A stretch of DNA of 64,000 nucleotides, from the NCBI GenBank assembly GCA_963920705.1, contig CAWUCO010000207.1:186001-250000 (forward strand), in the 5' to 3' direction. The notes beneath the pieces are model-generated. The model was not told where the DNA came from. It worked only from the letters and a program-made list of their open reading frames with translations, and did no database searches. The translations under genes and the position numbers were made by a program. Every line of letters starts with the position of its first letter. Position 1 is the stretch's first letter. Of this stretch, positions 25,847 to 40,000 are shown piece by piece. Source of the stretch: Odiellus spinosus (Eukaryota > Arthropoda > Arachnida > Opiliones > Phalangiidae).

Positions 25847-28800
25847 AAATTAACACCACTCGAAAGAGCAAATATTGGACTATCTAAAAAACAAGAGTTT
25901 TGGAAAGTTCGTTGAAAAACATGGAAAATATGGCCAATTGAAAAAACATCTAATATCAAAAAGCGAATTTTTTAAATCTGAAATTTGACTATTTTGATAT
26001 TGTATGATTTCTTGAATTGGCCATATTTTTCTCGTTTTTCAACGGATTTTTGAAAACTCTTATTATTTAGACTATCCATTAATGGCTCTTTCGAATGACT
26101 TTGGTTTTGTCTAAATTGCCAAAACGTGACAAATATGAAATTGGTTAAAATTAAGCAAAAACGCTTAAAAATTCTAGATTATTGGATTCAAATTGACACA
26201 AAACATTTGATTTTTAAGCGATTTAGATAAAATTAACACCACTCGAAAGAGCAAATATTTGTCTATCTAAAAAACAAGAGTTTTGGAAAATCCGTTTAAA
26301 AACATGGAAAATATAGTCAATTCAAAAAACATCTAATATCAAAAAGCGAATTTTTAAAATCTGAAATTTGACTATTTTTATATTGTATGATTTCTTGAAT
26401 TGACCATATTTTTCTCGTTTTTCAACGGATTTTTGAAAACTTTTATTATTTAGACTATCCATTAATTGCTCTTTCTAATGACTTTGGTTTTGTCTAAATT
26501 GCCAAAACGTGACAAATATGAAATTGGTTAAAATTAAGCAAAAACGCTTAAAAATCCTAGATTATTGTATTCAAATTGACACAAAACATTTGATTTTTAA
26601 GCGATTTAGACAAAATTAAAACCTATCGAAAGAGCAAATATTGGACTATCTAAAAAACAAGAGTTTTGGAAAATCTGTTGAAAAACATGGAAAATATGGC
26701 CAATTGAAAAAACATCTAATATCATAAAGCGAATTTTTAAAATCTGAAATTTGACTATTTTGATATTGTATGATTTCTTGAATTGGCCATATTTGTCTTG
26801 TTTTTCAACGGATTTTTGAAAACTCTTATTATTTAGACTGTCCATTAATTGCTCTTTCGAATGACTTTGGTTTTGACTAAATTGCCAAAACGTTACAAAT
26901 ATAAAATTGGTTAAAATTAAGCAAAAATGCTTAAAAATCCAAGATTATATGATTCAAATGGACACAAAACATTTGATTTTTAAGCGTTTTAGACAAAATT
27001 AACACCACTCGAAAGAGCAAATACTGGACTATCTAAAAAACAAGAGTTTTGGAAAGTCCGTTGAAAAACATGGAAAATATGGCCAGTTGAAAAAACATCT
27101 AATATCAAAAAGCGAATTTTTTAAATCTGAAATTTGACTATTTTGATATTGTATGATTTCTTGAATTGGCCATATTTTTCTTGTTTTTCAACGGATTTTT
27201 GAAAATTCTTATTATTAAGACTATCCATTAATTGCTCTTTCGAATGACTTTGGTTTTGTCTAAATTGCCAAAACGTGACAAATATAAAATTGGTTAAAAT
27301 TAAGCAAAAACGCTTAAAAATCCAAGATTATATGATTCAAATGGACACAAAACATTTGATTTTTAAGCGATTTAGACAAAATTAACACCACTCGAAAGAG
27401 CAAATATTGGACTATCTAAAAAACAAGAGTTTTGGAAAGTTCGTTGAAAAATATGGAAAATATGGCCAATTGAAAAAACATCTAATATCAAAAAGCGAAT
27501 TTTTTAAATCTGAAATTTGACTATTTTGATATTGTATGATTTCTTGAATTGGCCATATTTTTCTCGTTTTTCAACGGATTTTTGAAAACTCTTATTATTT
27601 AGACTATCCATTAATTGCTCTTTCGAATGACTTTGGTTTTGTCTAAATTGCCAAAACGTGACAAATATAAAATTGGTTAAAATTAAGCAAAAACGCTTAA
27701 AAATCCAAGATTATATGATTCAAATGGACACAAAACATTTGATTTTTAAGCGATTTAGACAAAATTAACACCACTCGAAAGAGCAAATATTGGACTATCT
27801 AAAAAACAAGAGTTTTGGAAAGTTCGTTGAAAAACATGGAAAATATGGCCAATTGAAAAAACATCTAATATCAAAAAGCGAATTTTTTAAATCTGAAATT
27901 TGACTATTTTGATATTGTATGATTTCTTGAATTGGCCATATTTTTCTCGTTTTTCAACGGATTTTTGAAAACTCTTATTATTTAGACTATCCATTAATTG
28001 CTCTTTCGAATGACTTTGGTTTTGTCTAAATTGCCAAAACGTGACAAATATGAAATTGGTTAAAATTAAGCAAAAACGCTTAAAAATCCTAGATTATTGG
28101 ATTCAAATTGACACAAAACATTTGATTTTTAAGCGATTTAGACAAAATTAACACCACTCGAAAGAGCAAATATTTGTCTATCTAAAAACAAGAGTTTTGG
28201 AAAATCCGTTTAAAAACATGGAAAATATAGTCAATTCAAAAAACATCTAATATCAAAAAGCGAATTTTTAAAATCTGAAATTTGACTATTTTTATATTGT
28301 ATGATTTCTTGAATTGACCATATTTTTCTCGTTTTTCAACGGATTTTTGAAAACTTTTATTATTTAGACTATCCATTAATTGCTCTTTCTAATGACTTTG
28401 GTTTTGTCTAAATTGCCAAAACGTGACAAATATGAAATTGGTTAAAATTAAGCAAAAACGCTTAAAAATCCTAGATTATTGAATTCAAATTGACACAAAA
28501 CATTTGATTTTTAAGCGATTTAGACAAAATTAAAACCTATCGAAAGAGCAAATATTGGACTATCTAAAAAACAAGAGTTTTGGAAAATCTGTTGAAAAAC
28601 ATGGAAAATATGGCCAATTGAAAAAACATCTAATATCATAAAGCGAATTTTTAAAATCTGAAATTTGACTATTTTGATATTGTATGATTTCTTGAATTGG
28701 CCATATTTGTCTTGTTTTTCAACGGATTTTTGAAAACTCTTATTATTTAGACTGTCCATTAATTGCTCTTTCGAATGACTTTGGTTTTGACGAAATTGCC

Positions 28801-29299
28801 AAAACGTTACAAATATAAAATTGGTTAAAATTAAGCAAAAACGCTTAAAAATCCAAGATTATATGATTCAAATGGACACAAAACATTTGATTTTTAAGCG
28901 ATTTAGACAAAATTAACACCACTCGAAAGAGCAAATACTGGACTATCTAAAAAACAAGAGTTTTGGAAAGTCCGTTGAAAAACATGGAAAATATGGCCAA
29001 TTGAAAAAACATCTAATATCAAAAAGCGAATTTTTTAAATCTGAAATTTGACTATTTTGATATTGTATGATTTCTTGAATTGGAAATATTTTTCTTGTTT
29101 TTCAACGGATTTTTGAAAATTCTTATTATTTAGACTGTCCATTAATTGCTCTTTCGAATGACTTTGGTTTTGACTAAATTGCCAAAACGTTACAAATATA
29201 AAATTGGTTAAAATTAAGCAAAAACGCTTAAAAATCCAAGATTATTTGATTCAAATGGACACAAAACATTTGATTTTTAAGCAATTAAACAAAATTAAC
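25847..29299 (+). repeat. 383-bp satellite array, segment 3
   Basis: About nine monomers between element copies 2 and 3. The monomers just after the element match those after copy 1 (AATGGCTC, then CCGTTTAAAAACATGG with TATTTTTATATTG, then TTGTATTC). The monomer just before copy 3 is a recombinant (see findings). Nothing other than satellite is seen. Confidence 0.97.
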
Positions 29300-29990
29300 G
29301 GTCTACCCCCATTTCGCCCAATTTATTTTCGCCCAATTTCATTTCGCCCAATTCCCATTTCGCCCAGTTTCTTTTCGCACAATTTCATCTCGCCCAATTC
29401 CCATTTCGCCCAATTTCTTTTCGCCCAAATCCCATTTCGCCCAACCCCATTTGGCCCAATTTCTTTTCGCCCAATTCCCGTTGGCCCAATTCCCATTTGG
29501 CCCAATTCCCATTTGGCCCAATTCCCATTTGGCCTAATGTCTTCTCGCCCAATCTCGTTTCGCCCAATTTTGATTTGGACCAATCTCATTTTGCCCAAGT
29601 CACATTTTTCCACTTTTTTCCCCCCAACCTAACCTAACCTAACCTAACCTAAATTAAATAAAAGTCACTTTTTTGGTCTACTAAGACTTTAAATTTTAAA
29701 AGGTTTAAGCTTTAATCGTTTTAGGCGAAAAGGGAAGAGAAATTTTTGGGTTGGGCGAAATGGGAATAGATAATTCTAGGCTAACTGATAAAACGATTGG
29801 GCAAATTGGGATTGGGCGAATTGAGAAAAGGAATTTTTAGTTTGGGCAAAATGGGAAGAGATAATTTAGGGCCAAATGATAAAGCGATTGGGCAAAGTAG
29901 GATTGGGAGAAATGGGAATAGATAATTTTGGGCAAAAAATGCCTTGGGCGAAATGGGAATAGACCATTTTGGGCGAAATGGGTACATACC
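29300..29990 (+). mobile_element. Foldback/MITE-like element, copy 3 (691 bp)
   Basis: Same element, orientation and AAATTAAC flanks (29292-29299 and 29991-29998) with five CCTAA units. The flanking monomer carries the altered AAGCAATTAAAC in place of AAGCGATTTAGAC, as in all four copies. It differs just upstream by ATTATTTGATTC near 29243, where the other copies read ATTATATGATTC. Confidence 0.8.
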
Positions 29991-32900
29991 AAATTAACAC
30001 CACTCGAAAGAGCAAATATTGGACTATCTAAAAAACAAGAGTTTTGGAAAGTTCGTTGAAAAACATGGAAAATATGGCCAATTGAAAAAACATCTAATAT
30101 CAAAAAGCGAATTTTTTAAATCTGAAATTTGACTATTTTGATATTGTATGATTTCTTGAATTGGCCATATTTTTCTCGTTTTTCAACGGATTTTTGAAAA
30201 CTCTTATTATTTAGACTATCCATTAATGGCTCTTTCGAATGACTTTGGTTTTGTCTAAATTGCCAAAACGTGACAAATATGAAATTGGTTAAAATTAAGC
30301 AAAAACGCTTAAAAATCCTAGATTATTGGATTCAAATTGACACAAAACATTTGATTTTTAAGCGATTTAGATAAAATTAACACCACTCGAAAGAGCAAAT
30401 ATTTGTCTATCTAAAAAACAAGAGTTTTGGAAAATCCGTTTAAAAACATGGAAAATATAGTCAATTCAAAAAACATCTAATATCAAAAAGCGAATTTTTA
30501 AAATCTGAAATTTGATTATTTTGATATTGTATGATTTCTTGAATTGGCCATATTTGTCTTGTTTTTCAACGGATTTTTGAAAACTCTTATTATTTAGACT
30601 GTCCATTAATTGCTCTTTCGAATGACTTTGGTTTTGTCTAAATTGCCAAAACGTGACAAATATAAAATTGGTTTAAAATTAAGCAAAAACGCTTAAAAAT
30701 CCAAGATTATATGATTCAAATGGACACAAAACATTTGATTTTTAAGCGATTTAGACAAAATTAACACCACTCGAAAGAGCAAATATTGGACTATCTAAAA
30801 AACAAGAGTTTTGGAAAGTTCGTTGAAAAACATGGAAAATATGGCCAATTGAAAAAACATCTAATATCAAAAAGCGAAATTTTTAAATCTGAAATTTGAC
30901 TATTTTGATATTGTATGATTTCTTGAATTGGCCATATTTTTCTCGTTTTTCAACGGATTTTTGAAAACTCTTATTATTTAGACTATCCATTAATGGCTCT
31001 TTCGAATGACTTTGGTTTTGTCTAAATTGCCAAAACGTGACAAATATGAAATTGGTTAAAATTAAGCAAAAACGCTTAAAAATCCTAGATTATTGGATTC
31101 AAATTGACACAAAACATTTGATTTTTAAGCGATTTAGATAAAATTAACACCACTCGAAAGAGCAAATATTTGTCTATCTAAAAAACAAGAGTTTTGGAAA
31201 ATCCGTTTAAAAACATGGAAAATATAGTCAATTCAAAAAACATCTAATATCAAAAAGCGAATTTTTAAAATCTGAAATTTGACTATTTTGATATTGTATG
31301 ATTTCTTGAATTGGCCATATTTGTCTTGTTTTTCAACGGATTTTTGAAAACTCTTATTATTTAGACTGTCCATTAATTGCTCTTTCGAATGACTTTGGTT
31401 TTGTCTAAATTGCCAAAACGTGACAAATATAAAATTGGTTAAAATTAAGCAAAAACGCTTAAAAATCCAAGATTATATGATTCAAATGGACACAAAACAT
31501 TTGATTTTTAAGCGATTTAGACAAAATTAACACCACTCGAAAGAGCAAATATTGGACTATCTAAAAAACAAGAGTTTTGGAAAGTTCGTTGAAAAACATG
31601 GAAAATATGGCCAATTGAAAAAACATCTAATATCAAAAAGCGAATTTTTTAAATCTGAAATTTGACTATTTTGATATTGTATGATTTCTTGAATTGGCCA
31701 TATTTTTCTCGTTTTTCAACGGATTTTTGAAAACTCTTATTATTTAGACTATCCATTAATTGCTCTTTCGAATGACTTTGGTTTTGTCTAAATTGCCAAA
31801 ACGTGACAAATATAAAATTGGTTAAAATTAAGCAAAAACGCTTAAAAATCCAAGATTATATGATTCAAATGGACACAAAACATTTGATTTTTAAGCGATT
31901 TAGACAAAATTAACACCACTCGAAAGAGCAAATATTGGACTATCTAAAAAACAAGAGTTTTGGAAAGTTCGTTGAAAAACATGGAAAATATGGCCAATTG
32001 AAAAAACATCTAATATCAAAAAGCGAATTTTTTAAATCTGAAATTTGACTATTTTGATATTGTATGATTTCTTGAATTGGCCATATTTTTCTCGTTTTTC
32101 AACGGATTTTTGAAAACTCTTATTATTTAGACTATCCATTAATTGCTCTTTCGAATGACTTTGGTTTTGTCTAAATTGCCAAAACGTGACAAATATGAAA
32201 TTGGTTAAAATTAAGCAAAAACGCTTAAAAATCCTAGATTATTGGATTCAAATTGACACAAAACATTTGATTTTTAAGCGATTTAGACAAAATTAGCACC
32301 ACTCGAAAGAGCAAATATTTGTCTATCTAAAAACAAGAGTTTTGGAAAATCCGTTTAAAAACATGGAAAATATAGTCAATTCAAAAAACATCTAATATCA
32401 AAAAGCGAATTTTTAAAATCTGAAATTTGACTATTTTTATATTGTATGATTTCTTGAATTGACCATATTTTTCTCGTTTTTCAACGGATTTTTGAAAACT
32501 TTTATTATTTAGACTATCCATTAATTGCTCTTTCTAATGACTTTGGTTTTGTCTAAATTGCCAAAACGTGACAAATATGAAATTGGTTAAAATTAAGCAA
32601 AAACGCTTAAAAATCCTAGATTATTGAATTCAAATTGACACAAAACATTTGATTTTTAAGCGATTTAGACAAAATTAAAACCTATCGAAAGAGCAAATAT
32701 TGGACTATCTAAAAAACAAGAGTTTTGGAAAATCTGTTGAAAAACATGGAAAATATGGCCAATTGAAAAAACATCTAATATCATAAAGCGAATTTTTAAA
32801 ATCTGAAATTTGACTATTTTGATATTGTATGATTTCTTGAATTGGCCATATTTGTCTTGTTTTTCAACGGATTTTTGAAAACTCTTATTATTTAGACTGT

Positions 32901-33809
32901 CCATTAATTGCTCTTTCGAATGACTTTGGTTTTGACGAAATTGCCAAAACGTTACAAATATAAAATTGGTTAAAATTAAGCAAAAACGCTTAAAAATCCA
33001 AGATTATATGATTCAAATGGACACAAAACATTTGATTTTTAAGCGATTTAGACAAAATTAACACCACTCGAAAGAGCAAATACTGGACTATCTAAAAAAC
33101 AAGAGTTTTGGAAAGTCCGTTGAAAAACATGGAAAATATGGCCAATTGAAAAAACATCTAATATCAAAAAGCGAATTTTTTAAATCTGAAATTTGACTAT
33201 TTTGATATTGTATGATTTCTTGAATTGGAAATATTTTTCTTGTTTTTCAACGGATTTTTGAAAATTCTTATTATTTAGACTATCCATTAATTGCTCTTTC
33301 GAATGACTTTGGTTTTGTCTAAATTGCCAAAACGTGACAAATATAAAATTGGTTAAAATTAAGCAAAAACGCTTAAAAATCCAAGATTATTGGATTCAAA
33401 TTGACACAAAACATTTGATTTTTAAGCGATTTAGACAAAATTAAAACCTATTGAAAGAGCAAATATTGGACTATCTAAAAAACAAGAGTTTTGGAAAATC
33501 TGTTGAAAAACATGGAAAATATGGCCAATTGAAAAAACATCTAATATCAAAAAGCGAATTTTTAAAATCTGAAATTTGACTATTTTGATATTGTATGATT
33601 TCTTGAATTGGCCATATTTGTCTTGTTTTTCAACGGATTTTAGACTGTCCATTAATTGCTCTTTCGAATGACTTTGGTTTTGACTAAATTGCCAAAACGT
33701 TACAAATATAAAATTGGTTAAAATTAAGCAAAAACGCTTAAAAATCCAAGATTATATGATTCAAATGGACACAAAACATTTGATTTTTAAGCAATTAAAC
33801 AAAATTAAC
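29991..33809 (+). repeat. 383-bp satellite array, segment 4
   Basis: About ten monomers between element copies 3 and 4. The second monomer after the element is the TATTTTGATATTG/TTTGTCTTG type, where copies 1, 2 and 4 have TATTTTTATATTG, so the downstream context of copy 3 has been rearranged. An 18-bp deletion near 33,641 shortens the last full monomer before copy 4. No gene is seen. Confidence 0.97.
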
Positions 33810-34500
33810 GGTCTACCCCCATTTCGCCCAATTTATTTTCGCCCAATTTCATTTCGCCCAATTCCCATTTCGCCCAGTTTCTTTTCGCACAATTTCATCT
33901 CGCCCAATTCCCATTTCGCCCAATTTCTTTTCGCCCAAATCCCATTTCGCCCAACCCCATTTGGCCCAATTTCTTTTCGCCCAATTCCCGTTGGCCCAAT
34001 TCCCATTTGGCCCAATTCCCATTTGGCCCAATTCCCATTTGGCCTAATGTCTTCTCGCCCAATCTCGTTTCGCCCAATTTTGATTTGGACCAATCTCATT
34101 TTGCCCAAGTCACATTTTTCCACTTTTTTCCCCCCAACCTAACCTAACCTAACCTAACCTAAATTAAATAAAAGTCACTTTTTTGGTCTACTAAGACTTT
34201 AAATTTTAAAAGGTTTAAGCTTTAATCGTTTTAGGCGAAAAGGGAAGAGAAATTTTTGGGTTGGGCGAAATGGGAATAGATAATTCTAGGCTAACTGATA
34301 AAACGATTGGGCAAATTGGGATTGGGCGAATTGAGAAAAGGAATTTTTAGTTTGGGCAAAATGGGAAGAGATAATTTAGGGCCAAATGATAAAGCGATTG
34401 GGCAAAGTAGGATTGGGAGAAATGGGAATAGATAATTTTGGGCAAAAAATGCCTTGGGCGAAATGGGAATAGACCATTTTGGGCGAAATGGGTACATACC
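33810..34500 (+). mobile_element. Foldback/MITE-like element, copy 4 (691 bp)
   Basis: Same element, orientation, insertion point and AAATTAAC flanks (33802-33809 and 34501-34508) with five CCTAA units. Both its upstream context (the TTGGAAATATTTTTC monomer two units before) and its downstream context (as far as ATTGGTCTTTC at 35,295) match copy 1. It therefore belongs to a segmental copy of the copy-1 neighbourhood. Confidence 0.8.
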
Positions 34501-37073
34501 AAATTAACACCACTCGAAAGAGCAAATATTGGACTATCTAAAAAACAAGAGTTTTGGAAAGTTCGTTGAAAAACATGGAAAATATGGCCAATTGAAAAAA
34601 CATCTAATATCAAAAAGCGAATTTTTTAAATCTGAAATTTGACTATTTTGATATTGTATGATTTCTTGAATTGGCCATATTTTTCTCGTTTTTCAACGGA
34701 TTTTTGAAAACTCTTATTATTTAGACTATCCATTAATGGCTCTTTCGAATGACTTTGGTTTTGTCTAAATTGCCAAAACGTGACAAATATGAAATTGGTT
34801 AAAATTAAGCAAAAACGCTTAAAAATCCTAGATTATTGGATTCAAATTGACACAAAACATTTGATTTTTAAGCGATTTAGATAAAATTAACACCACTCGA
34901 AAGAGCAAATATTTGTCTATCTAAAAAACAAGAGTTTTGGAAAATCCGTTTAAAAACATGGAAAATATAGTCAATTCAAAAAACATCTAATATCAAAAAG
35001 CGAATTTTTAAAATCTGAAATTTGACTATTTTTATATTGTATGATTTCTTGAATTGACCATATTTTTCTCGTTTTTCAACGGATTTTTGAAAACTTTTAT
35101 TATTTAGACTATCCATTAATTGCTCTTTCTAATGACTTTGGTTTTGTCTAAATTGCCAAAACGTGACAAATATGAAATTGGTTAAAATTAAGCAAAAACG
35201 CTTAAAAATCCTAGATTATTGTATTCAAATTGACACAAAACATTTGATTTTTAAGCGATTTAGACAAAATTAAAACCTATCGAAAGAGCAAATATTGGTC
35301 TTTCTAAAAAACAAGAGTTTTGGAAAATCCGTTGAAAAACATGGAAAATATGGCCAATTCAAAAAACATCTAATATAAAAAAGCGAATTTTTAAAATCTG
35401 AAATTTGACTATTTTGATATTGTATGATTTCTTGAATTGGCCATATTTTTCTTGTTTTTCAACGGATTTTTGAAAACTCTTATTATTTAGACTGTCCATT
35501 AATTGCTCTTTCGAATGACTTTGGTTTTGACTAAATTGCCAAAACGTTACAAATATAAAATTGGTTAAAATTAAGCAAAACCGCTTAAAAATCCAAGATT
35601 ATTGGATTCAAATGGACACAAAACATTTGATTTTTAAGCGATTTAGACAAAATTAAAACCTATCGAAAGAGCAAATATTGGACTATCTAAAAAACAAGAG
35701 TTTTGGAAAATCTGTTGAAAAACATGGAAAATATGGCCAATTGAAAAAACATCTAATGTCAAAAAGCGAATTTTTAAAATCTTAAATTTGACTATTTTGA
35801 TATTGTATGATTTCTTGAATTGGCCATATTTTTCTTGTTTTTCAACGGATTTTTGAAAACTATTATTATTTAGACTGTCCATTAATTGCTCTTTCGAATG
35901 ACTTTGGTTTTGTCTAAATTGCCAAAACGTGACAAATATAAAATTGGTTAAAATTAAGCAAAAACGCTTAAAAATCCAAGATTATATGATTCAAATGGAC
36001 ACAAAACATTTGATTTTTAAGCGATTTAGACAAAATTAACACCACTCGAAAGAGCAAATATTGGACTATCTAAAAAACAAGAGTTTTGGAAAATCCGTTG
36101 AAAAACATGGAAAATATGGCCAATTCAAAAAACATCTAATGTCAAAAAGCAAATTTTTAAAATCTGAAATTTGACTATTTTGATATTGTATGATTTCTTG
36201 AATTGGCCATATTTTTCTTGTTTTTCAAAGGATTTTTGAAAACTCTTATTATTTAGACTGTCCATTAATTGCTCTTTCGAATGACTTTGGTTTTGTCTAA
36301 ATTGCCAAAATGTGACAAATATAAAATTGGTTAAATTTAAGCAAAAACGCTTAAAAATCCAAGATTATTGGATTCAAATGGACACAAAACATTTGATTTT
36401 TAAACGATTTAGACAAAATTTACACCACTCGAAAGAACAAATATTGGTCTATCTAAAAACAAGAGTTTTGGAAAATCCGTTGAAAAACATGGAAAATATG
36501 GCCAATTGAAAAAACATCTAATGTCAAATAGCGAATTTTTAAAATCTTAAATTTGACTATTTTGATATTGTATGATTTCTTGAATTGGCCATATTTTTCT
36601 TGTTTTTCAACGGATTTTTGAAAACTATTATTTAGACTGTCCATTAATTGCTCTTTCGAATGACTTTGGTTTTGTCTAAATTGCCAAAACGTGACAAATA
36701 TGAAATTGGTTAAAATTAAGCAAAAACGCTTAAAAATCCAAGATTATTGGATTCAAATTGACACAAAACATTTGATTTTTAAGCGATTTAGACAAAATCA
36801 AAACCTATCGAAAGAGCAAATATTGGACTATCTAAAAAACAAGAGTTTTGGAAAATCCGTTGAAAAACATGGAAAATATGGCCAATTCAAAAAACATCTA
36901 ATGTCAAAAAGCGAATTTTTAAAATCTGAAATTTGACTATTTTGATATTGTATGATTTCTTGAATTGGCCATATTTTTCTTGTTTTTCAACGGATTTTTG
37001 AAAACTCTTATTATTTAGACTGTCCATTAATTGATCTTTCGAATGACTTTGGTTTTGTCTAAATTGCCAAAAT

Positions 37074-40000
37074 GTGACAAATATAAAATTGGTTAAATTT
37101 AAGCAAAAACGCTTAAAAATCCAAGATTATTGGATTCAAATGGACACAAAACATTTGATTTTTAAACGATTTAGACAAAATTTACACCACTCGAAAGAAC
37201 AAATATTGGTCTATCTAAAAACAAGACTTTTGGAAAATCCGTTGAAAAACATGGAAAATATGGCCAATTGAAAAAACATCTAATATCAAAAAGCGAATTT
37301 TTAAAATCTGATATTTGACTATTTTGATATTGTATGATTTCTTGAATTGGCCATATTTTTCTTGTTTTTCAACGGATTTTTGAAAACTCTTATTATTTAG
37401 ACTGTCCATTAATTGCTCTTTCGAATGACTTTGGTTTTGTCTAAATTGCCAAAACGTGACAAATTTAAAATTGGTTAAAATTAAGCAAAAACGCTTAAAA
37501 ATCCAAGATTATATGATTCAAATGGACACAGAACATTTGATTTTTAAGCGATTTAGACAAAATTAACACCACTCGAAAGAGCAAATATTGGTCTATCTAA
37601 AAAACAAGAGTTTTGGAAAATCCGTTGAAAAACATGGAAAATATGGCCAATTCAAAAAACATCAAATGTCAAAAAGCGAATTTTTAAAATCTGAAATTTG
37701 ACTATTTTGATATTGTATGATTTCTTGAATTGGCCATATTTTTCTTGTTTTTCAACGGATTTTTGAAAACTATTATTATTTAGACTGTCCATTAATTGCT
37801 CTTTCGAATGACTTTGGTTTTGTCTAAATTGCCAAAACGTGACAAATATGAAATTGGTTAAAATTAAGCAAAAACGCTTAAAAATCCAAGATTATTGGAT
37901 ACAAATTGACACAAAACATTTGATTTTTAAGCGATTTAGACAAAATTAAAACCTACCGAAAGAGCAAATATTGGACTATCTAAAAAACAAGAGTTTTGGA
38001 AAATCCGTTGAAAAACATGGAAGATATGGCCAATTCAAAAAACATCTAATGTCAAAAAGCGAATTTTTAAAATCTGAAATTTGACTATTTTGATATTGTA
38101 TGATTTCTTGAATTGGCCATATTTTTCTTGTTTTTCAACGGATTTTTGAAAACTCTTATTATTTAGACTGTCCATTAATTGTTCTTTCGAATGACTTTGG
38201 TTTTGTCTAAATTGCAAAAATGTGACAAATATAAAATTGGTCAAAATTAAGCAAAAACGCTTAAAAATCCAAGATTATTGGATTCAAATGGACTCAAACA
38301 TTTGATTTTTAAGCGATTTAGACAAAATTTACACCACTCGAAAGAACAAATATTGGTCTATCTAAAAAACAATAGTTTTGGAAAATCCGTTGAAAAACAT
38401 GGAAAATATGGCCAATTCAAAAAACATCTAATATCAAAAAGCGAATTTTTAAAATCTGAAATTAGACTATTTTGATATTGTATGATTTCTTGAATTGGCC
38501 ATATTTTTCTTGATTTTCAACGGATTTTTGAAAACTCTTATTATTAAGACTGTCCATTAATTGATCTTTCGAATGACTTTGATTTTGTCTAAATTGCCAA
38601 AACGTGACAAATATGAAATTGGTTAAAATTAAGCAAAAACGCTTAAAAATCCAAGATTATATGATTCAAATGGACACAAAACATTTGATTTTTAAGCGAT
38701 TTAGACAAAATCAAAACCTATCGAAAGAGCAAATATTGGACTATCTATAAAACGAGAGTTTTGGAAAATTCGTTGAAAAACATGGAAAATATGGCCAATT
38801 GAAAAAACATCTAATATCAAAAAGCGAATTTTTAAAATCTGAAATTTGACTATTTTGATATTGTATGATTTCTTGAATTGGCCATATTTTTCTTCTTTTT
38901 CAACGGATTTCTGAAAACTCTTATTATTTAGACTGTCCATTAATTGCTCTTTCGAATGACTTTGGTTTGTCTAAATTGCCAAAACGTGACAAATATAAAA
39001 TTGGTTAAAATTAAGCAAAAACGTTTAAAAATCCAAGATTAATGGATTCAAATTGACACAAAACATTTGATTTTTAAGCGATCTAGACAAAATCAAAACC
39101 ACTCGAAAGAGCAAATATTGGTCTATCTAAAAAACAAGAGTTTTGGAAAATCCGTTGAAAAACATGGAAAATATGGTCAATTCAAAAAACATCTAATATC
39201 AAAAAACGAATTTTTAAAATCTGAAATTTGACTATTTTGATATTGTATGATTTCTTGAATTGGCCATATTTTTCTTGTTTTTCAACGGATTTTTGAAAAC
39301 TCTTATTATTTAGACTGTCCATTAATTGCTCTTTTGAATGACTTTGGTTTTGTCTAAATTGCCAAAACGTGACAAATAAAAAATTGGTTAAAATTAAGCT
39401 AAAACGCTTAAAAATCCAAGATTATTGGATTCAAATGGACACAAAACATTTGATTTTTAAACGATTTAGACAAAATTTACACCACTCGAAAGAACAAATA
39501 TTGGTCTATCTAAAAAGAAGACTTTTGGAAAATCCGTTGAAAAACATGGAAAATATGGCCAATTGAAAAAACATCTAATATCAAAAAGCGAATTTTTAAA
39601 ATCTGATATTTGACTATTTTGATATTGTATGATTTCTTGAATTGGCCATATTTTTCTTGTTTTTCAACGGATTTTTGAAAACTCTTATTATTTAGACTGT
39701 CCATTAATTGCTCTTTCGAATAACTTTGGTTTTGTCTAAATTGCCAAAACGTGACAAATTTAAAATTGGTTAAAATTAAGCAAAAACGCTTAAAAATCCA
39801 AGATTATATGATTCAAATGGACACAGAACATTTGATTTTTAAGCGATTTAGACAAAATTAACACCACTCGAAAGAGCTAATATTGGTCTATCTAAAAAAC
39901 AAGAGTTTTGGAAAATCCGTTGAAAAACATGGAAAATATGGCCAATTCAAAAAACATCAAATGTCAAAAAGCGAATTTTTAAAATCTGAAATTTGACTAT

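Noticed and set aside
7996-34500. Four independent insertions of the element
   Set aside because: Identical insertion point, orientation and shared flank mutations point to one insertion copied with its satellite.
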